A stretch of 64,000 nt of DNA from Amycolatopsis sp. QT-25 (GTDB lineage: Bacteria; Actinomycetota; Actinomycetes; Mycobacteriales; Pseudonocardiaceae). Positions 1-7,726 of the stretch are shown here, in pieces (the first letter of the stretch is position 1; the number at the start of each line of letters is the position of its first letter). Under the pieces are notes generated by a model. That model did not search any database. It was not told where the DNA came from and was given only the letters and a program-made list of their open reading frames with translations. Made by a program: the position numbers and the translations under genes. Location: NCBI RefSeq assembly GCF_029369745.1, contig NZ_CP120210.1:7874001-7938000 (forward strand), given 5' to 3'.

Positions 1-467
1 TAGACGATGACGATCGGCGCGCGCAGGACCCGGTCGTGATCGGCGAACCCGACGACCTCGGTCTCCGCGACGAGCCCTTCGAGTGCCGGATCCCCGGTCG
101 CGACCGCGCCGCCCGCCTCGTGCACGGCGGGGTCGAACCGCTCACCGTCCGGGCGCAGCGCACGGACACCGATCCCGGCGAGACCGTGTTCCAGCCGCTC
201 GACGACGCCGCCGCTGCGGGCGCGATCGAGGGCGTACAGGCAGAGCTGGATCAGCGCCTGCCGATCGGCGAGAGCCTGTTCGAGGTCGGCCGGACCCGTG
301 GTCGTGGACTCCACATCGGTCTTCGACGCGGCTTCGACGGCCACGGTTCCCTTGGACGGCGAAGGAGCGCCATCTGCTTCGGCGATGATCGCCGCCGAGA
401 TCTGACCGGTCGGCACCTCGTCCGGGTCCACCTCGTCGACCGCCTTCTTGCGCAGCCAAGCACCCAC
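1..467 (-). CDS. GrpE-like nucleotide exchange factor (3' end beyond window)
   Basis: The minus-strand frame stays open from a GTG at 467 to the left edge, so about 155 residues are seen and the C-terminal end is missing. It starts VGAWLRKKAVDEV. A low-complexity linker leads to a helical stretch around residues 60-85, then a beta-rich end with GIGVRALRPDGERFDP, VAETEVVGF and DHDRVLRAPIVIV. This matches the C-terminal beta domain of GrpE, which releases ADP from DnaK/Hsp70. Actinobacteria often carry such divergent GrpE proteins beside an Hsp70-like protein and dynamin-like GTPases, and a dynamin-like gene lies on the same strand at 1769-3337. The partner Hsp70 would be expected to the left. 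The family call is by recognition of the C-terminal pattern; the chaperone partner is inferred. An in-frame stop lies just upstream, coinciding with the tetR stop at 507. Confidence 0.65.
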   Translation of the reverse strand, partial: MGAWLRKKAVDEVDPDEVPTGQISAAIIAEADGAPSPSKGTVAVEAASKTDVESTTTGPADLEQALADRQALIQLCLYALDRARSGGVVERLEHGLAGIGVRALRPDGERFDPAVHEAGGAVATGDPALEGLVAETEVVGFADHDRVLRAPIVIV

Positions 468-506
468 CCGAATCGACCCCCGTAACTGGTGTCCCGGACC
501 TGCTGG

Positions 507-1163
507 TCAGCCCGGGAAGATTTCACCAGTGTCGGCCACCGGACCGTCGGCCGGGGGCGAAATCGGCAGAACGGGACGAAGGAATCTGGTGACCAGCTCG
601 TTCATCACCGCGAGTTCCGCCTCCGGATCGAGGTCCGGCTCCAGAATCACGCGTGAAAGGGGCGCGTCGACCAACGCGACGAGCCAGCTCGCCACCGTCC
701 GCGGGTCGAGGCCGGGATCGATCCGGCCCGCTTCCGCCGCCCGCGTCACGAGATCGGTGAGCCCGTCACGGAGGGTGCGATCGTTGCCCTGGACGAGTTC
801 CGCCAGCTCGGCGTCGCGGGAACACTGCGCGGCGACCTCGAGGACGAGTTTGGCCGCGAGAGGCTGCAGGAGCTGCTCCGACACTTGCGCGACGACGTGG
901 ACGATCGCGTCCCAGGGATCCTCGATCGCCCCGGCCGCCGCGAGCAGGGCCGCGGTCTCGTCGCCGTCCTGCTCGAAGATGCCGACGAACACCGCGCGCT
1001 TGTTCGGGAAGTAGTGGAACAGGCTGCCGGTGCTGATCCCCGCGGCGCGGCAGATCTCCGCCGTCGTGGTCTTCTCGAAGCCCTTCGCCGAGAAACACCA
1101 CGCGGCGGCGTCGAGGATGGCGCGGCGTTTCGCCTCGTGCTTGGCCGGGTCGACCGTCCTCAT
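507..1163 (-). CDS. TetR/AcrR family transcriptional regulator
   Basis: A 218-residue regulator starting MRTVDPAKHEAKRRAI. The N-terminal helix-turn-helix spans about residues 12-55, with TTAEICRAAGISTGSLFHYF followed by NKRAVF, the usual TetR recognition-helix pattern. The rest is an alpha-helical ligand and dimer domain ending in FLRPVLPI. The start codon overlaps the stop of the upstream yqeB-like gene by four bases (ATGA), so the two are translated from one mRNA. Their shared promoter contains a perfect 14-bp palindrome between -35 and -10 (1646-1674), so this protein very probably represses its own operon. Ligand is unknown. The family call is secure. Confidence 0.93.
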   Translation of the reverse strand: MRTVDPAKHEAKRRAILDAAAWCFSAKGFEKTTTAEICRAAGISTGSLFHYFPNKRAVFVGIFEQDGDETAALLAAAGAIEDPWDAIVHVVAQVSEQLLQPLAAKLVLEVAAQCSRDAELAELVQGNDRTLRDGLTDLVTRAAEAGRIDPGLDPRTVASWLVALVDAPLSRVILEPDLDPEAELAVMNELVTRFLRPVLPISPPADGPVADTGEIFPG

Positions 1164-1639
1164 TTCACCGCCGGCGGCTCGTCCTGCCACGGGTAGCCGT
1201 GGTCGACGAAGGCCTTGGCGACGGCCTTGCGGTCGACGTCGCCCTTCTGCCGCACCAGTTCCCGGCCGTCGGCGGCGAGCAGGACCAGCTCCTTGCCGTC
1301 GAGGAAGACGGCCTCGAGCCGGGCTTCGTAGGCACGGCTGCGGCCCTTGGTGGTCAGCGTGATGCGGTTCGGCGTCACCTTGACGATCAGCCGCTCGTGC
1401 GCCCAGACCGCGGCGAAGACCAGGCCGAGGACCAGGCCGACGCCGATTCCGGTGACCATGCCCCACGGCCGCGGCAGGTCAGAGACGAGCTGGAAGGGGC
1501 CCTTGAACGGGACCCAGCTCAGGGACGCCACCCAGCCGGAAATCGACTGGAGGAACCAGCCGAGCGCGGCGCCCGCCAGCGGACAGCCGAGCCAGGAGGC
1601 CGTGCGCAGCCACTGAGGCTCGTCGACGATCGTTTCCAT
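1160..1639 (-). CDS. YqeB-like membrane protein
   Basis: A 159-residue protein with two hydrophobic segments: about residues 10-30 (LGCPLAGAALGWFLQ) and 60-80 (GIGVGLVLGLVFAAVWA). A hydrophilic C-terminal half follows with NRITLTTKGRSRAYE, VFLDGKELVLLAADGREL and a closing DHGYPWQDEP. This arrangement is that of the YqeB family of small membrane proteins, whose biochemical role is not known. The start METIV is placed six bases after a -10 element, which predicts a leaderless transcript. An upstream in-frame GTG-type extension would begin inside the promoter and is unlikely. It is the first gene of a two-gene operon with the TetR regulator. The family name is by recall of the conserved GPF and HGYPW features; the function is open. 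Confidence 0.8.
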   Translation of the reverse strand: METIVDEPQWLRTASWLGCPLAGAALGWFLQSISGWVASLSWVPFKGPFQLVSDLPRPWGMVTGIGVGLVLGLVFAAVWAHERLIVKVTPNRITLTTKGRSRAYEARLEAVFLDGKELVLLAADGRELVRQKGDVDRKAVAKAFVDHGYPWQDEPPAVK

Positions 1640-1645
1640 GCGCTC

Positions 1646-1674
1646 ATTATTAGACCGAGCGCTCGGTTTATCAA
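1646..1674 (-). promoter_or_regulatory. Autoregulated promoter with TetR operator between -35 and -10
   Basis: Read on the minus strand, TTGATA (1674-1669) and AATAAT (1651-1646) are separated by 17 bases. The spacer holds the perfect 14-bp palindrome ACCGAGCGCTCGGT (1654-1667). The ATG of the yqeB-like gene at 1639 begins six bases after the -10 element, so the transcript should be leaderless. An operator filling the spacer is the classic layout for a TetR repressor that blocks RNA polymerase. Confidence 0.85.
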
Positions 1675-1680
1675 ACCGAC

Positions 1681-1764
1681 CCCCGCAATTGGTCACCTAC
1701 TTGCCCGCGTGCTTGCCCGGATCGCACGCGTGCGATCCGGGCAAGTAGGTGACTAATTGCGGGG
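1681..1764. repeat. Long imperfect palindrome, family A; likely terminator
   Basis: The outer arms begin CCCCGCAATTGGTCACC and end GGTGACTAATTGCGGGG. The right half is 36 bases; the left half repeats it with one mismatch and a 12-base internal duplication around TTGCCCG. The element starts four bases past the stop of the dynamin-like gene. A second copy of its 20-base outer core CGCAATTGGTCACCTACTTG lies at 43743-43762, also just past a stop codon. It probably ends transcription, but its dispersed nature suggests a repeat family. Confidence 0.8.
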
Positions 1765-1768
1765 ATGG

Positions 1769-3337
1769 TCAGTCGCGGATCTGCTGCCAGATGAGGAAGT
1801 ACGCCCGGTGCACGACGTGCGCGACGCGGCTCTGCGCGGGCGTCGCGCCGAAGGACGCGAAGGAGCGCCACCAACCGGCGCGTTCCAGGGCGTGGGCCGC
1901 CAGTTCGGCGCGCGGAGCACCCGGCTTGCCGAGCTGGGCGCCGATGTCGGCGTTGCTGCCGACCCGCAGGACCTCCTCGGACAGGTCCTCGGGCATGTCG
2001 ACCGCGCCGGAAGCGACCAGCGTGAGCGCTTCGAGCAACCGGAGCTGGTGTGCCTCGGGCTTGGCGAGCAGGACCTCGATCGCGTCGTGCACACGCTGCC
2101 GTTCGGCCGGGTCGCCGGAGGCGTGGGCCAGCGCGGTGACCGACGCCAGCGCGGCGGCGGCCTTGATTCCGTCGGCGCGGGCGGCGAAGACGATGCTCAG
2201 CCGCTGGCGGACGGCTTCGAGCCCGGAGGCGTCGAGCAGCTTCCGCCGCAGCGAACCCGCGGTGATGTCGGGCTCCTCGCGGATCGCCTCGACGGCGTAC
2301 CGGACACCGAACAGGTCCAGCTTCTCCAGCAGTCGCAGCCGGATGCCCGCCGCGACGTCGCATTCCCAGCTGGTGAAGATGTCCGCCGAGATCAGCATGG
2401 TCTCGAGGATGTCGTCGTCCATCTCGGCCAGCCGGCGCAACGCTTCGGCGTCAGGGGAGGTGAAGCCGCCGGACTCGGCCGACTCCGCGATCAGCCCGAT
2501 CACCGGCAGCACGTCCGCGACGCGGGGCTTCAGCGTCGCGGCCTGCTTCTCCGACAGGAGCGTGGCGGCCTTCCACACGTCGCCGCCCGAGCCTTCGACC
2601 GACTCCGGCGCGATGGTGTCCGCCTTGTTGAGCACCGCGATCGCGTTGACCGGACCCGCCTCGCGGCTCGCGGTCGCGGCGGTGAACGCGGCCAACGCCT
2701 GCTGGTCGTCGGCGCGGACGCCCTGCGTGACCACGTAAAGCACGGCCTCGGCACCCGCGACGGCGTTGCGCGAGGTGTCGTCCAGCTCGTCGGAGCCTTC
2801 TTCGTCCTCTTCGGTGTCTTCGGGCTTGCGGTGCTTCGCCGCGCCCAGCAGCTCCTCGGTCCGCGACACCGAAGCGGCGTCGAGCGACCCGAGGCCGGGG
2901 GTGTCGATGACGGTCATGCCCTGCAGGACCGCGTTGGTGAGGTACGCCTCGATATGCGAGACCTGGTCGATGTCGATGCCCGGTTCGGCCGGGATCATCC
3001 CGTCGGCGGAGAAGGGCAACACCTGTTTGCGGCCGTCGCGGAAGACGATCTCGACCCGGTCGACGGTGCCGTACTGGAACCGGGTCACCAGCCGGGTGCA
3101 CTCGCCGACGTCGGTCGGCGCGACCCGGCGCCCGATGAGGGCGTTGACCAGGGTGGACTTACCCGACTTGATCCGGCCGGCGACGGCGACCTGCAACGGT
3201 CCGCCCAGCCTGCGCAACACCTCGGCGAAACCGGCGGCGGTCCGCGCGGAGACCTGCGGTTGCAGGCGATGGCAGAGGTTGGCCACCGACATCGACAGCG
3301 GACCGGCGAGCCGTCCCTGTTCCGAAGGTGACGTCAC
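1769..3337 (-). CDS. Dynamin-like GTPase
   Basis: A 522-residue GTPase. The P-loop GRIKSGKS is at about residues 54-61. A G3 motif DTPGLGSLD and a G4-type NKAD follow, and the remaining two thirds is predicted helical. An acidic insert (PEDTEEDEEGSDELDD) lies between G3 and the next strand. Bacterial dynamin-like proteins bind GTP and remodel or protect membranes; mycobacterial IniA is a member. No transmembrane segment is evident. Start choice: GTG at 3337 has GGAGGGG eight bases upstream; a GTG at 3355 and an ATG at 3292 are in frame. The gene is followed by a long palindrome. Together with the GrpE-like gene at the left edge it resembles actinobacterial Hsp70/GrpE/dynamin clusters, here split by the TetR/YqeB pair. 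Confidence 0.85.
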   Translation of the reverse strand: MTSPSEQGRLAGPLSMSVANLCHRLQPQVSARTAAGFAEVLRRLGGPLQVAVAGRIKSGKSTLVNALIGRRVAPTDVGECTRLVTRFQYGTVDRVEIVFRDGRKQVLPFSADGMIPAEPGIDIDQVSHIEAYLTNAVLQGMTVIDTPGLGSLDAASVSRTEELLGAAKHRKPEDTEEDEEGSDELDDTSRNAVAGAEAVLYVVTQGVRADDQQALAAFTAATASREAGPVNAIAVLNKADTIAPESVEGSGGDVWKAATLLSEKQAATLKPRVADVLPVIGLIAESAESGGFTSPDAEALRRLAEMDDDILETMLISADIFTSWECDVAAGIRLRLLEKLDLFGVRYAVEAIREEPDITAGSLRRKLLDASGLEAVRQRLSIVFAARADGIKAAAALASVTALAHASGDPAERQRVHDAIEVLLAKPEAHQLRLLEALTLVASGAVDMPEDLSEEVLRVGSNADIGAQLGKPGAPRAELAAHALERAGWWRSFASFGATPAQSRVAHVVHRAYFLIWQQIRD

Positions 3338-3466
3338 GGCGCCCTGCCCCTCCACGTCGTCGAGCCTGCCGAGGAGAATCGTGCCATGCCGCTCATCCTC
3401 GGGTCGCACCGAAGGTGCTACCGGCGGCCGACGCGCGAACGGCACCGGCCGACATAGTGTTGCCAG

Positions 3467-4699
3467 GTGCGACGGTTGAGCCTCTGGATGCGTGCCCACC
3501 CCATGGCGGGCGACAGTTCCATCGCCGTCGTCCTGCTGCTGACCGACCTGCTGCTGTTCGTGGCCGCCGTCGAGACGCCGGAAGTGCCGTCGATGCCGCC
3601 CTGGTACGTGGCGGTGCCGCTGAACATCGCGATGGTCGTCCCGCTGGTCTTCCGGCGGAAGGCGACGCTGTGGTCGGCGTACCTGGTGCTGCTGATCGGC
3701 ATCCCGCACGGAGCGCTGGAGCTGGGCGCGGCCAGCGCGTTCGCGGTGATGATCAGCATCTACTCGGTGCTCGTCTACGTCGGGCGCAAACAGGGCCTGT
3801 TGTACCTGGTGGCGACGCTGGTCACCTCGGGTGTCCAGCTTTGGGTCGACCCGCCGGAGGACGTGTGGGTGCTGGCGATCATCGGCATCTTCTCCAGCGC
3901 ACTGTGCTGGACGCTCGGCGAGTTCGCCGGCGCGAGGCGCGCCTATCACGAGGAGGTGGAAGCCAGGTTGCATCTGCTGGAAACGGAACGGGACCAGGCG
4001 ACCAGGATCGCCGTCGGCGAGGAACGCGGACGGATCGCCCGTGAGCTGCACGACGTCGTCGCGCACGCGGTGAGCGTGATGGTCGTGCAGGCCGACGGCG
4101 CGTCCTACGCGGTCGACGGGAATCCCGAGATGGCGAAACGGGCCTTGCGGACGATTTCGGAGACCGGCCGCGGCGCGCTCGCCGAGCTGCGGCGGCTGCT
4201 GGACGTGCTCCGCAGTGACGGCGACGACGAGCCGCGGGTGCCGCAGCCGGACGCCAGCGCGCTGACCGACCTCGCGGACCGGATCCGCCAGGCCGGGGTG
4301 CCGGTGACGCTGGCGATCGGCTCGGACGTGCTGGCCGGCCTGCCCGCCGGTGTCTCGCTCGGCGTGTACCGGATCGTCCAGGAATCACTGACGAACACGC
4401 TGAAACACGCCGGACAGGGCGCGCAGGCGGAGGTGCTGGTGCGCCGGGAGGCCGACGTGATCGACGTCCGGGTCACCGACGACGGCGCGGGCCGCGCGAA
4501 ACAGCTGCTCCCCACCGCGACGAAGACGGGGTCGCACGGCGCGCCCTCGGGGCCGCGGAGACTCACCGTCCCCGGCGGGAACGGATTGATCGGCATGAAG
4601 GAACGGGCGAACGTCTTCGGCGGCACGCTGGAGGTCGGCCCCGCTCCCGGTGGAGGGTGGCAGGTGCACGCGAGGCTCCCGGTTAGGTTGGCGACGTGA
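3467..4699 (+). CDS. Sensor histidine kinase, NarL/DesK type
   Basis: A 410-residue kinase. The first about 160 residues form several membrane helices (for example VVLLLTDLLLFVAAVE and YLVLLIGIP). A short coiled stretch leads to the HisKA_3 dimerisation box RIARELHDVVAHAVSVMVV with the phospho-acceptor His at about residue 195. The HATPase_c domain follows with VQESLTNTLKHA (N box), DDGAG and GGNGLIGMKERA. The start GTG at 3467 lies six bases after TAGTGT (3455-3460), suggesting a leaderless mRNA; an in-frame ATG at 3488 is the alternative. The stop overlaps the response regulator start by four bases, so the pair is co-translated. The signal sensed cannot be read from the sequence. Confidence 0.93.
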   Translation: MRRLSLWMRAHPMAGDSSIAVVLLLTDLLLFVAAVETPEVPSMPPWYVAVPLNIAMVVPLVFRRKATLWSAYLVLLIGIPHGALELGAASAFAVMISIYSVLVYVGRKQGLLYLVATLVTSGVQLWVDPPEDVWVLAIIGIFSSALCWTLGEFAGARRAYHEEVEARLHLLETERDQATRIAVGEERGRIARELHDVVAHAVSVMVVQADGASYAVDGNPEMAKRALRTISETGRGALAELRRLLDVLRSDGDDEPRVPQPDASALTDLADRIRQAGVPVTLAIGSDVLAGLPAGVSLGVYRIVQESLTNTLKHAGQGAQAEVLVRREADVIDVRVTDDGAGRAKQLLPTATKTGSHGAPSGPRRLTVPGGNGLIGMKERANVFGGTLEVGPAPGGGWQVHARLPVRLAT

Positions 4700-5352
4700 T
4701 ACGGGTGGTGGTCGTCGACGACCAGGAATTGATGCGCGTCGGGTTCCGGATGGTCCTGGGCGCGCAGGTCGACATCGATGTCGTCGGCGAGGCGGGGGAC
4801 GGGGCGCAGGCCATCCGCCTCGCCGAGGAGCTGCGGCCGGACGTGGTACTGATGGACGTCCGGATGCCGGTGCTGGACGGGGTCGAAGCGACGAAACGGA
4901 TCGTCGAGGCCGGGACGGCGCGGGTGCTCGTGATGACGACGTTCGACCTGGACGAGTACGTCTATTCGGCGTTGCAGGGCGGGGCGAGCGGGTTCCTGCT
5001 GAAGGACACCCAGCCGGATCACCTGGTGTCGGCGCTGCGGGCGGTCGCTTCGGGCGACGCCGTGGTCTCGCCTTCGGTGACCAGGCGGCTGCTCGACCGG
5101 TTCGTCGGCGGCGGCGGGAAGCCGATGCGGGACGTGGCCGAACTCGACGTCCTCACCGAACGGGAGCGCGAGGTGCTCGTGCTGATCGCGAAGGGCCTCT
5201 CCAACCTGGAGATCGCCGAGACGCTGTTCCTGTCCGAAGCGACGGTGAAGACGCACGTCGGGCGGATTCTGTCCAAGCTCGATCTGCGTGATCGCGTGCA
5301 GGCCGTGGTGCTCGCCTACGAGACCGGCCTCGCGCGTCCCGGCGTCACCTGA
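4696..5352 (+). CDS. Response regulator, NarL/LuxR family
   Basis: A 218-residue DNA-binding response regulator. The receiver domain covers residues 1-120 with acidic residues near the start (VVVDDQEL), the phospho-acceptor Asp54 in VLMDVRMPVLDG and a Lys in FLLKDT. A LuxR-type helix-turn-helix spans about residues 150-210 (LTEREREVLVLIAKGLSN, EATVKTHVGRILSKL). It is the partner of the overlapping kinase gene (4-base GTGA overlap). Such pairs often control a nearby transporter; the closest ABC genes lie 2.4 kb downstream beyond other genes, so the target is not obvious here. Confidence 0.95.
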   Translation: MIRVVVVDDQELMRVGFRMVLGAQVDIDVVGEAGDGAQAIRLAEELRPDVVLMDVRMPVLDGVEATKRIVEAGTARVLVMTTFDLDEYVYSALQGGASGFLLKDTQPDHLVSALRAVASGDAVVSPSVTRRLLDRFVGGGGKPMRDVAELDVLTEREREVLVLIAKGLSNLEIAETLFLSEATVKTHVGRILSKLDLRDRVQAVVLAYETGLARPGVT

Positions 5353-5443
5353 GCCTGGATTTTCGCAGTTTTGGAAAGTGGTCACTCGGTGAGCACTTTG
5401 CGGCGGATCCTTGTCCTCGGAGCCGCTACTCGAGGAGACGGAA

Positions 5444-5854
5444 ATGCTGCGAGGCCTCACCACCACCACGTTCTACGCCGACGACCTGACCGCCGCGATC
5501 GAGTGGTACTCCGATCTCTTCGGGATCGAGCCGTACTTCGTCCGCAGCGGCCCCGACGGCACACCGGCCTACGTCGAGTACCGGATCGGCGACTACCAGC
5601 ACGAGTTCGGCCTGGTCCGCGGCGACTTCCGGCCTCCGCTCGCCCGGCCCGGCCCGGGCGGAGCCATCGCGAACTGGGCCGTCGACAACGTCGAGGACGC
5701 CTTCGCGAAGCTGCTCGAAAAGGGGGCGAAGGAGTATGAGCCGATCATCGAGCGCGGGCCGGGCTTCGTGACCGCGGCCGTCATCGACCCGTTCGGCAAC
5801 GTCCTCGGCGTCATGGTCAACCAGCACTACCTGGACGTGCTGGCCGGGAAGTAA
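5444..5854 (+). CDS. VOC (glyoxalase/bleomycin-resistance fold) family protein
   Basis: A 136-residue protein with the paired beta-alpha-beta-beta-beta modules of the vicinal oxygen chelate superfamily: TTTFYADDLTAAIEWYSDLF at the start and AAVIDPFGNVLGVM near the end, which is the usual second-module metal-side strand. VOC proteins act as dioxygenases, isomerases or drug-binding proteins, so no substrate can be given. ATG 5444 is chosen because GAGGAG lies a few bases upstream; a TTG at 5411 would extend it by 11 residues. It stands alone, convergent with the SDR gene that ends at 6046. Confidence 0.85.
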   Translation: MLRGLTTTTFYADDLTAAIEWYSDLFGIEPYFVRSGPDGTPAYVEYRIGDYQHEFGLVRGDFRPPLARPGPGGAIANWAVDNVEDAFAKLLEKGAKEYEPIIERGPGFVTAAVIDPFGNVLGVMVNQHYLDVLAGK

Positions 5855-5965
5855 GGCCTTCGCGGCATGGTCCCGGACCGGGTCGACGGGAGCCCGCCGG
5901 GCCCGCGCCGAAGGACGCGGCCCGGCGGCTGGATATTCCCGTTATGGCTTGCTGCGGCCGGGCGT

Positions 5966-6007
5966 CGTGAGTGGCGAACAGGGTTGGAACACGAATCGCC
6001 ACTCACG
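5966..6007. terminator. Inverted repeat between convergent genes (family C)
   Basis: Perfect 12-base arms CGTGAGTGGCGA (5966-5977) and TCGCCACTCACG (5996-6007) with an 18-base loop. It lies between the VOC gene and the convergent SDR gene, so it can end transcription from both sides. No T-run follows. Confidence 0.65.
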
Positions 6008-6045
6008 GCCCCCTGTACCGACGCCCTCGCGTACCGCGGCCTGCC

Positions 6046-6957
6046 CTAGCGGTACAGGGCGTGATCCGCCGTCTCCGGATCCTTGCCCGTATCCCGGACT
6101 TCGGCCATCCACTTGCCGAAGTCGGGGCGTGAGCCGTCGACGTCGGTCAGGCCGTACTCGTTCATCAACGTCCACGACGCGAGCGTCCTGCCCGCGAACC
6201 GCGAGACCTCCGGGTCGGTCGCCAGCTTCGCGACACCCCGCCCGAGCAACGTCGGGGTCTCCGAGATGGCGAAGTCGACGGGCGCCGTCTTGCCCACCGC
6301 GTCACGCCAGGTCTCTTCGGTGACCTCGAAATGGTCGAGCATCGACTCCGAGCGCAAGAAGCCGGGCGTCACGGTCATGCCGACGCAACCGACCTTCTTC
6401 AGTTCGGCGCCGAGCGCCCTGCCGATCGCGCGGATGCCCGACTTCGCGAGGAAGTACGGGATGCCCGCGCCGACGTACTCGTCGTGGTCGCCGTCGGTGA
6501 CCTCGACGACGAGACCGCCCGCACGCCGCACGACCAGCGGAAGCAGCCGGTGCAACGCGATCAGATGCGTGTCGATCGCGTTGTGCACCAGCGTGAGCGC
6601 GTCGTCGAGGCTGGAGTCCCAGTACGTGCGCTCGAAGTCCGCGAACGGGTCGCCACCCCAGACGTCGTCGACCAGTACGTCGATCCGTCCGTCCACTTCG
6701 GACTCGATGCGCGTCTTCAAGGCGTCCACGTCGGACACCTCGGTGAAGTCGGTCCGGACGGCGATCCCCCGGCCCCCCGCCGCGTCGACGAGCTCCGCGG
6801 TGTCTTCGATCGTCTCCGACCGCTTCATCGGCGACTGGTGTTCGCGCGTCGTGCGGCCGGTGACGAACACCGTCCAGCCGAGCCTGCCCAGCTCCACCGC
6901 GATCGCGCGGCCACATCCCCTGGTCGCCCCCGTGACCACGGCCACTTTCCGGTCCAT
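6046..6957 (-). CDS. Short-chain dehydrogenase/reductase (SDR)
   Basis: A 303-residue SDR with the nucleotide-binding motif TGATRGCGRAIA (about residues 9-20), a conserved Asp in RTDFTEV, and the segment GIPYFLAKSGIRAIGRALG carrying Tyr-x-x-x-Lys-type catalytic spacing (YFLAKSG). It is longer than classical 250-residue SDRs, with a C-terminal extension ending in NEYGLTDVDGSRPDFGKWM. The upstream tetR stop codon is directly adjacent to its ATG (6958/6957), so the two are one transcription unit. The substrate is unknown. The regulator probably controls this gene together with itself. Confidence 0.9.
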   Translation of the reverse strand: MDRKVAVVTGATRGCGRAIAVELGRLGWTVFVTGRTTREHQSPMKRSETIEDTAELVDAAGGRGIAVRTDFTEVSDVDALKTRIESEVDGRIDVLVDDVWGGDPFADFERTYWDSSLDDALTLVHNAIDTHLIALHRLLPLVVRRAGGLVVEVTDGDHDEYVGAGIPYFLAKSGIRAIGRALGAELKKVGCVGMTVTPGFLRSESMLDHFEVTEETWRDAVGKTAPVDFAISETPTLLGRGVAKLATDPEVSRFAGRTLASWTLMNEYGLTDVDGSRPDFGKWMAEVRDTGKDPETADHALYR

Positions 6958-7536
6958 TCAGGACACTCCTTTCCACGCGGTCAGCACCGCGTCCACGTCT
7001 TGCCCCACCCGGTCGACGAATCGGCCCTTCGGCCGGATCGACCAGTCCAGCGCGGCCCCGTTCGCCACCCCCAGCAGCACCCGCGCCGCACGGACGACGC
7101 CGGGCGCCCCCGGCAGATCCCGCGCCGCGACGCGCATGAGCCGCCGCAACTCCGCCTCCACGGCGATGAAATGCGCACCCAGCAGGGCACGGAGTTCCGG
7201 ATCCCCGATGTCCACCCCTAACTGACCGAGATGGTTCGCCGCCGTCTCCGGGGTGCCCAGCCCCTCGTAGACCACGACGACCGCCGCCCGCAGCGCCTCC
7301 ACGGGGTCGGTCAGCTCACCGCATTCCCGCATCAGCCCGACGACCGATCGCGTGTTCAGCCGGCTCAACGCCTGCAAGAGGCCGTTCTTCGAACCGAACC
7401 GCTGGGCGACGGTGCCGACCGCGACCCCGGCTTCCGCCGCCACCTGGGCCAGCGTGAAACCCGGGCCGACCATGCCGATCACGGTCTCCGCCGCGTTCAG
7501 CAGTCGTTCGTCCGTGATGCTCCGGGGCCTTGCCAC
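6958..7536 (-). CDS. TetR family regulator of the SDR operon
   Basis: A 192-residue regulator starting MARPRSITDERLLNAAETV from a GTG at 7536. The helix-turn-helix region is FTLAQVAAEAGVAVGTVAQ with RFGSKNGLLQALS, at about residues 26-58. The C-terminal half is a helical ligand domain with ALDWSIRPKGRFVD near its end. A 14-bp operator candidate, TGAACC-N2-GGTTCA (7545-7558), lies eight bases upstream of the start. The same segment carries TTCAAT six bases before the GTG, so repressor binding would cover the -10 region of what looks like a leaderless transcript. It reads straight into the SDR gene. Confidence 0.9.
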   Translation of the reverse strand: MARPRSITDERLLNAAETVIGMVGPGFTLAQVAAEAGVAVGTVAQRFGSKNGLLQALSRLNTRSVVGLMRECGELTDPVEALRAAVVVVYEGLGTPETAANHLGQLGVDIGDPELRALLGAHFIAVEAELRRLMRVAARDLPGAPGVVRAARVLLGVANGAALDWSIRPKGRFVDRVGQDVDAVLTAWKGVS

Positions 7537-7544
7537 CCCATTAT

Positions 7545-7558
7545 TGAACCACGGTTCA
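7545..7558 (-). promoter_or_regulatory. Palindromic operator upstream of tetR-SDR
   Basis: TGAACC and GGTTCA flank a two-base centre. It overlaps the probable -10 region of the tetR gene (start 7536). It is the likely self-operator of the TetR protein. Confidence 0.65.
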
Positions 7559-7726
7559 TTAACCAGGACGAATCAGGGTCGCCATCAGGGGGATCACCGA
7601 TCGCGTACGCCGCCGGAAGACGGCAAGCTACGTCTCAGGTCGGGTATCAGGTTGGCACCTCAGGATGACGCGCTCGACCACCCACATGGACGACGATTGT
7701 GCTCGCAGTCGCCGAGGGGAGCAGAC

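Noticed and set aside
1757..3331. A 524-residue plus-strand open frame opposite the dynamin-like GTPase
   Set aside because: It is the high-GC antisense shadow of a gene with clear GTPase motifs; its sequence is Arg/Gly/Asp-rich without domains.
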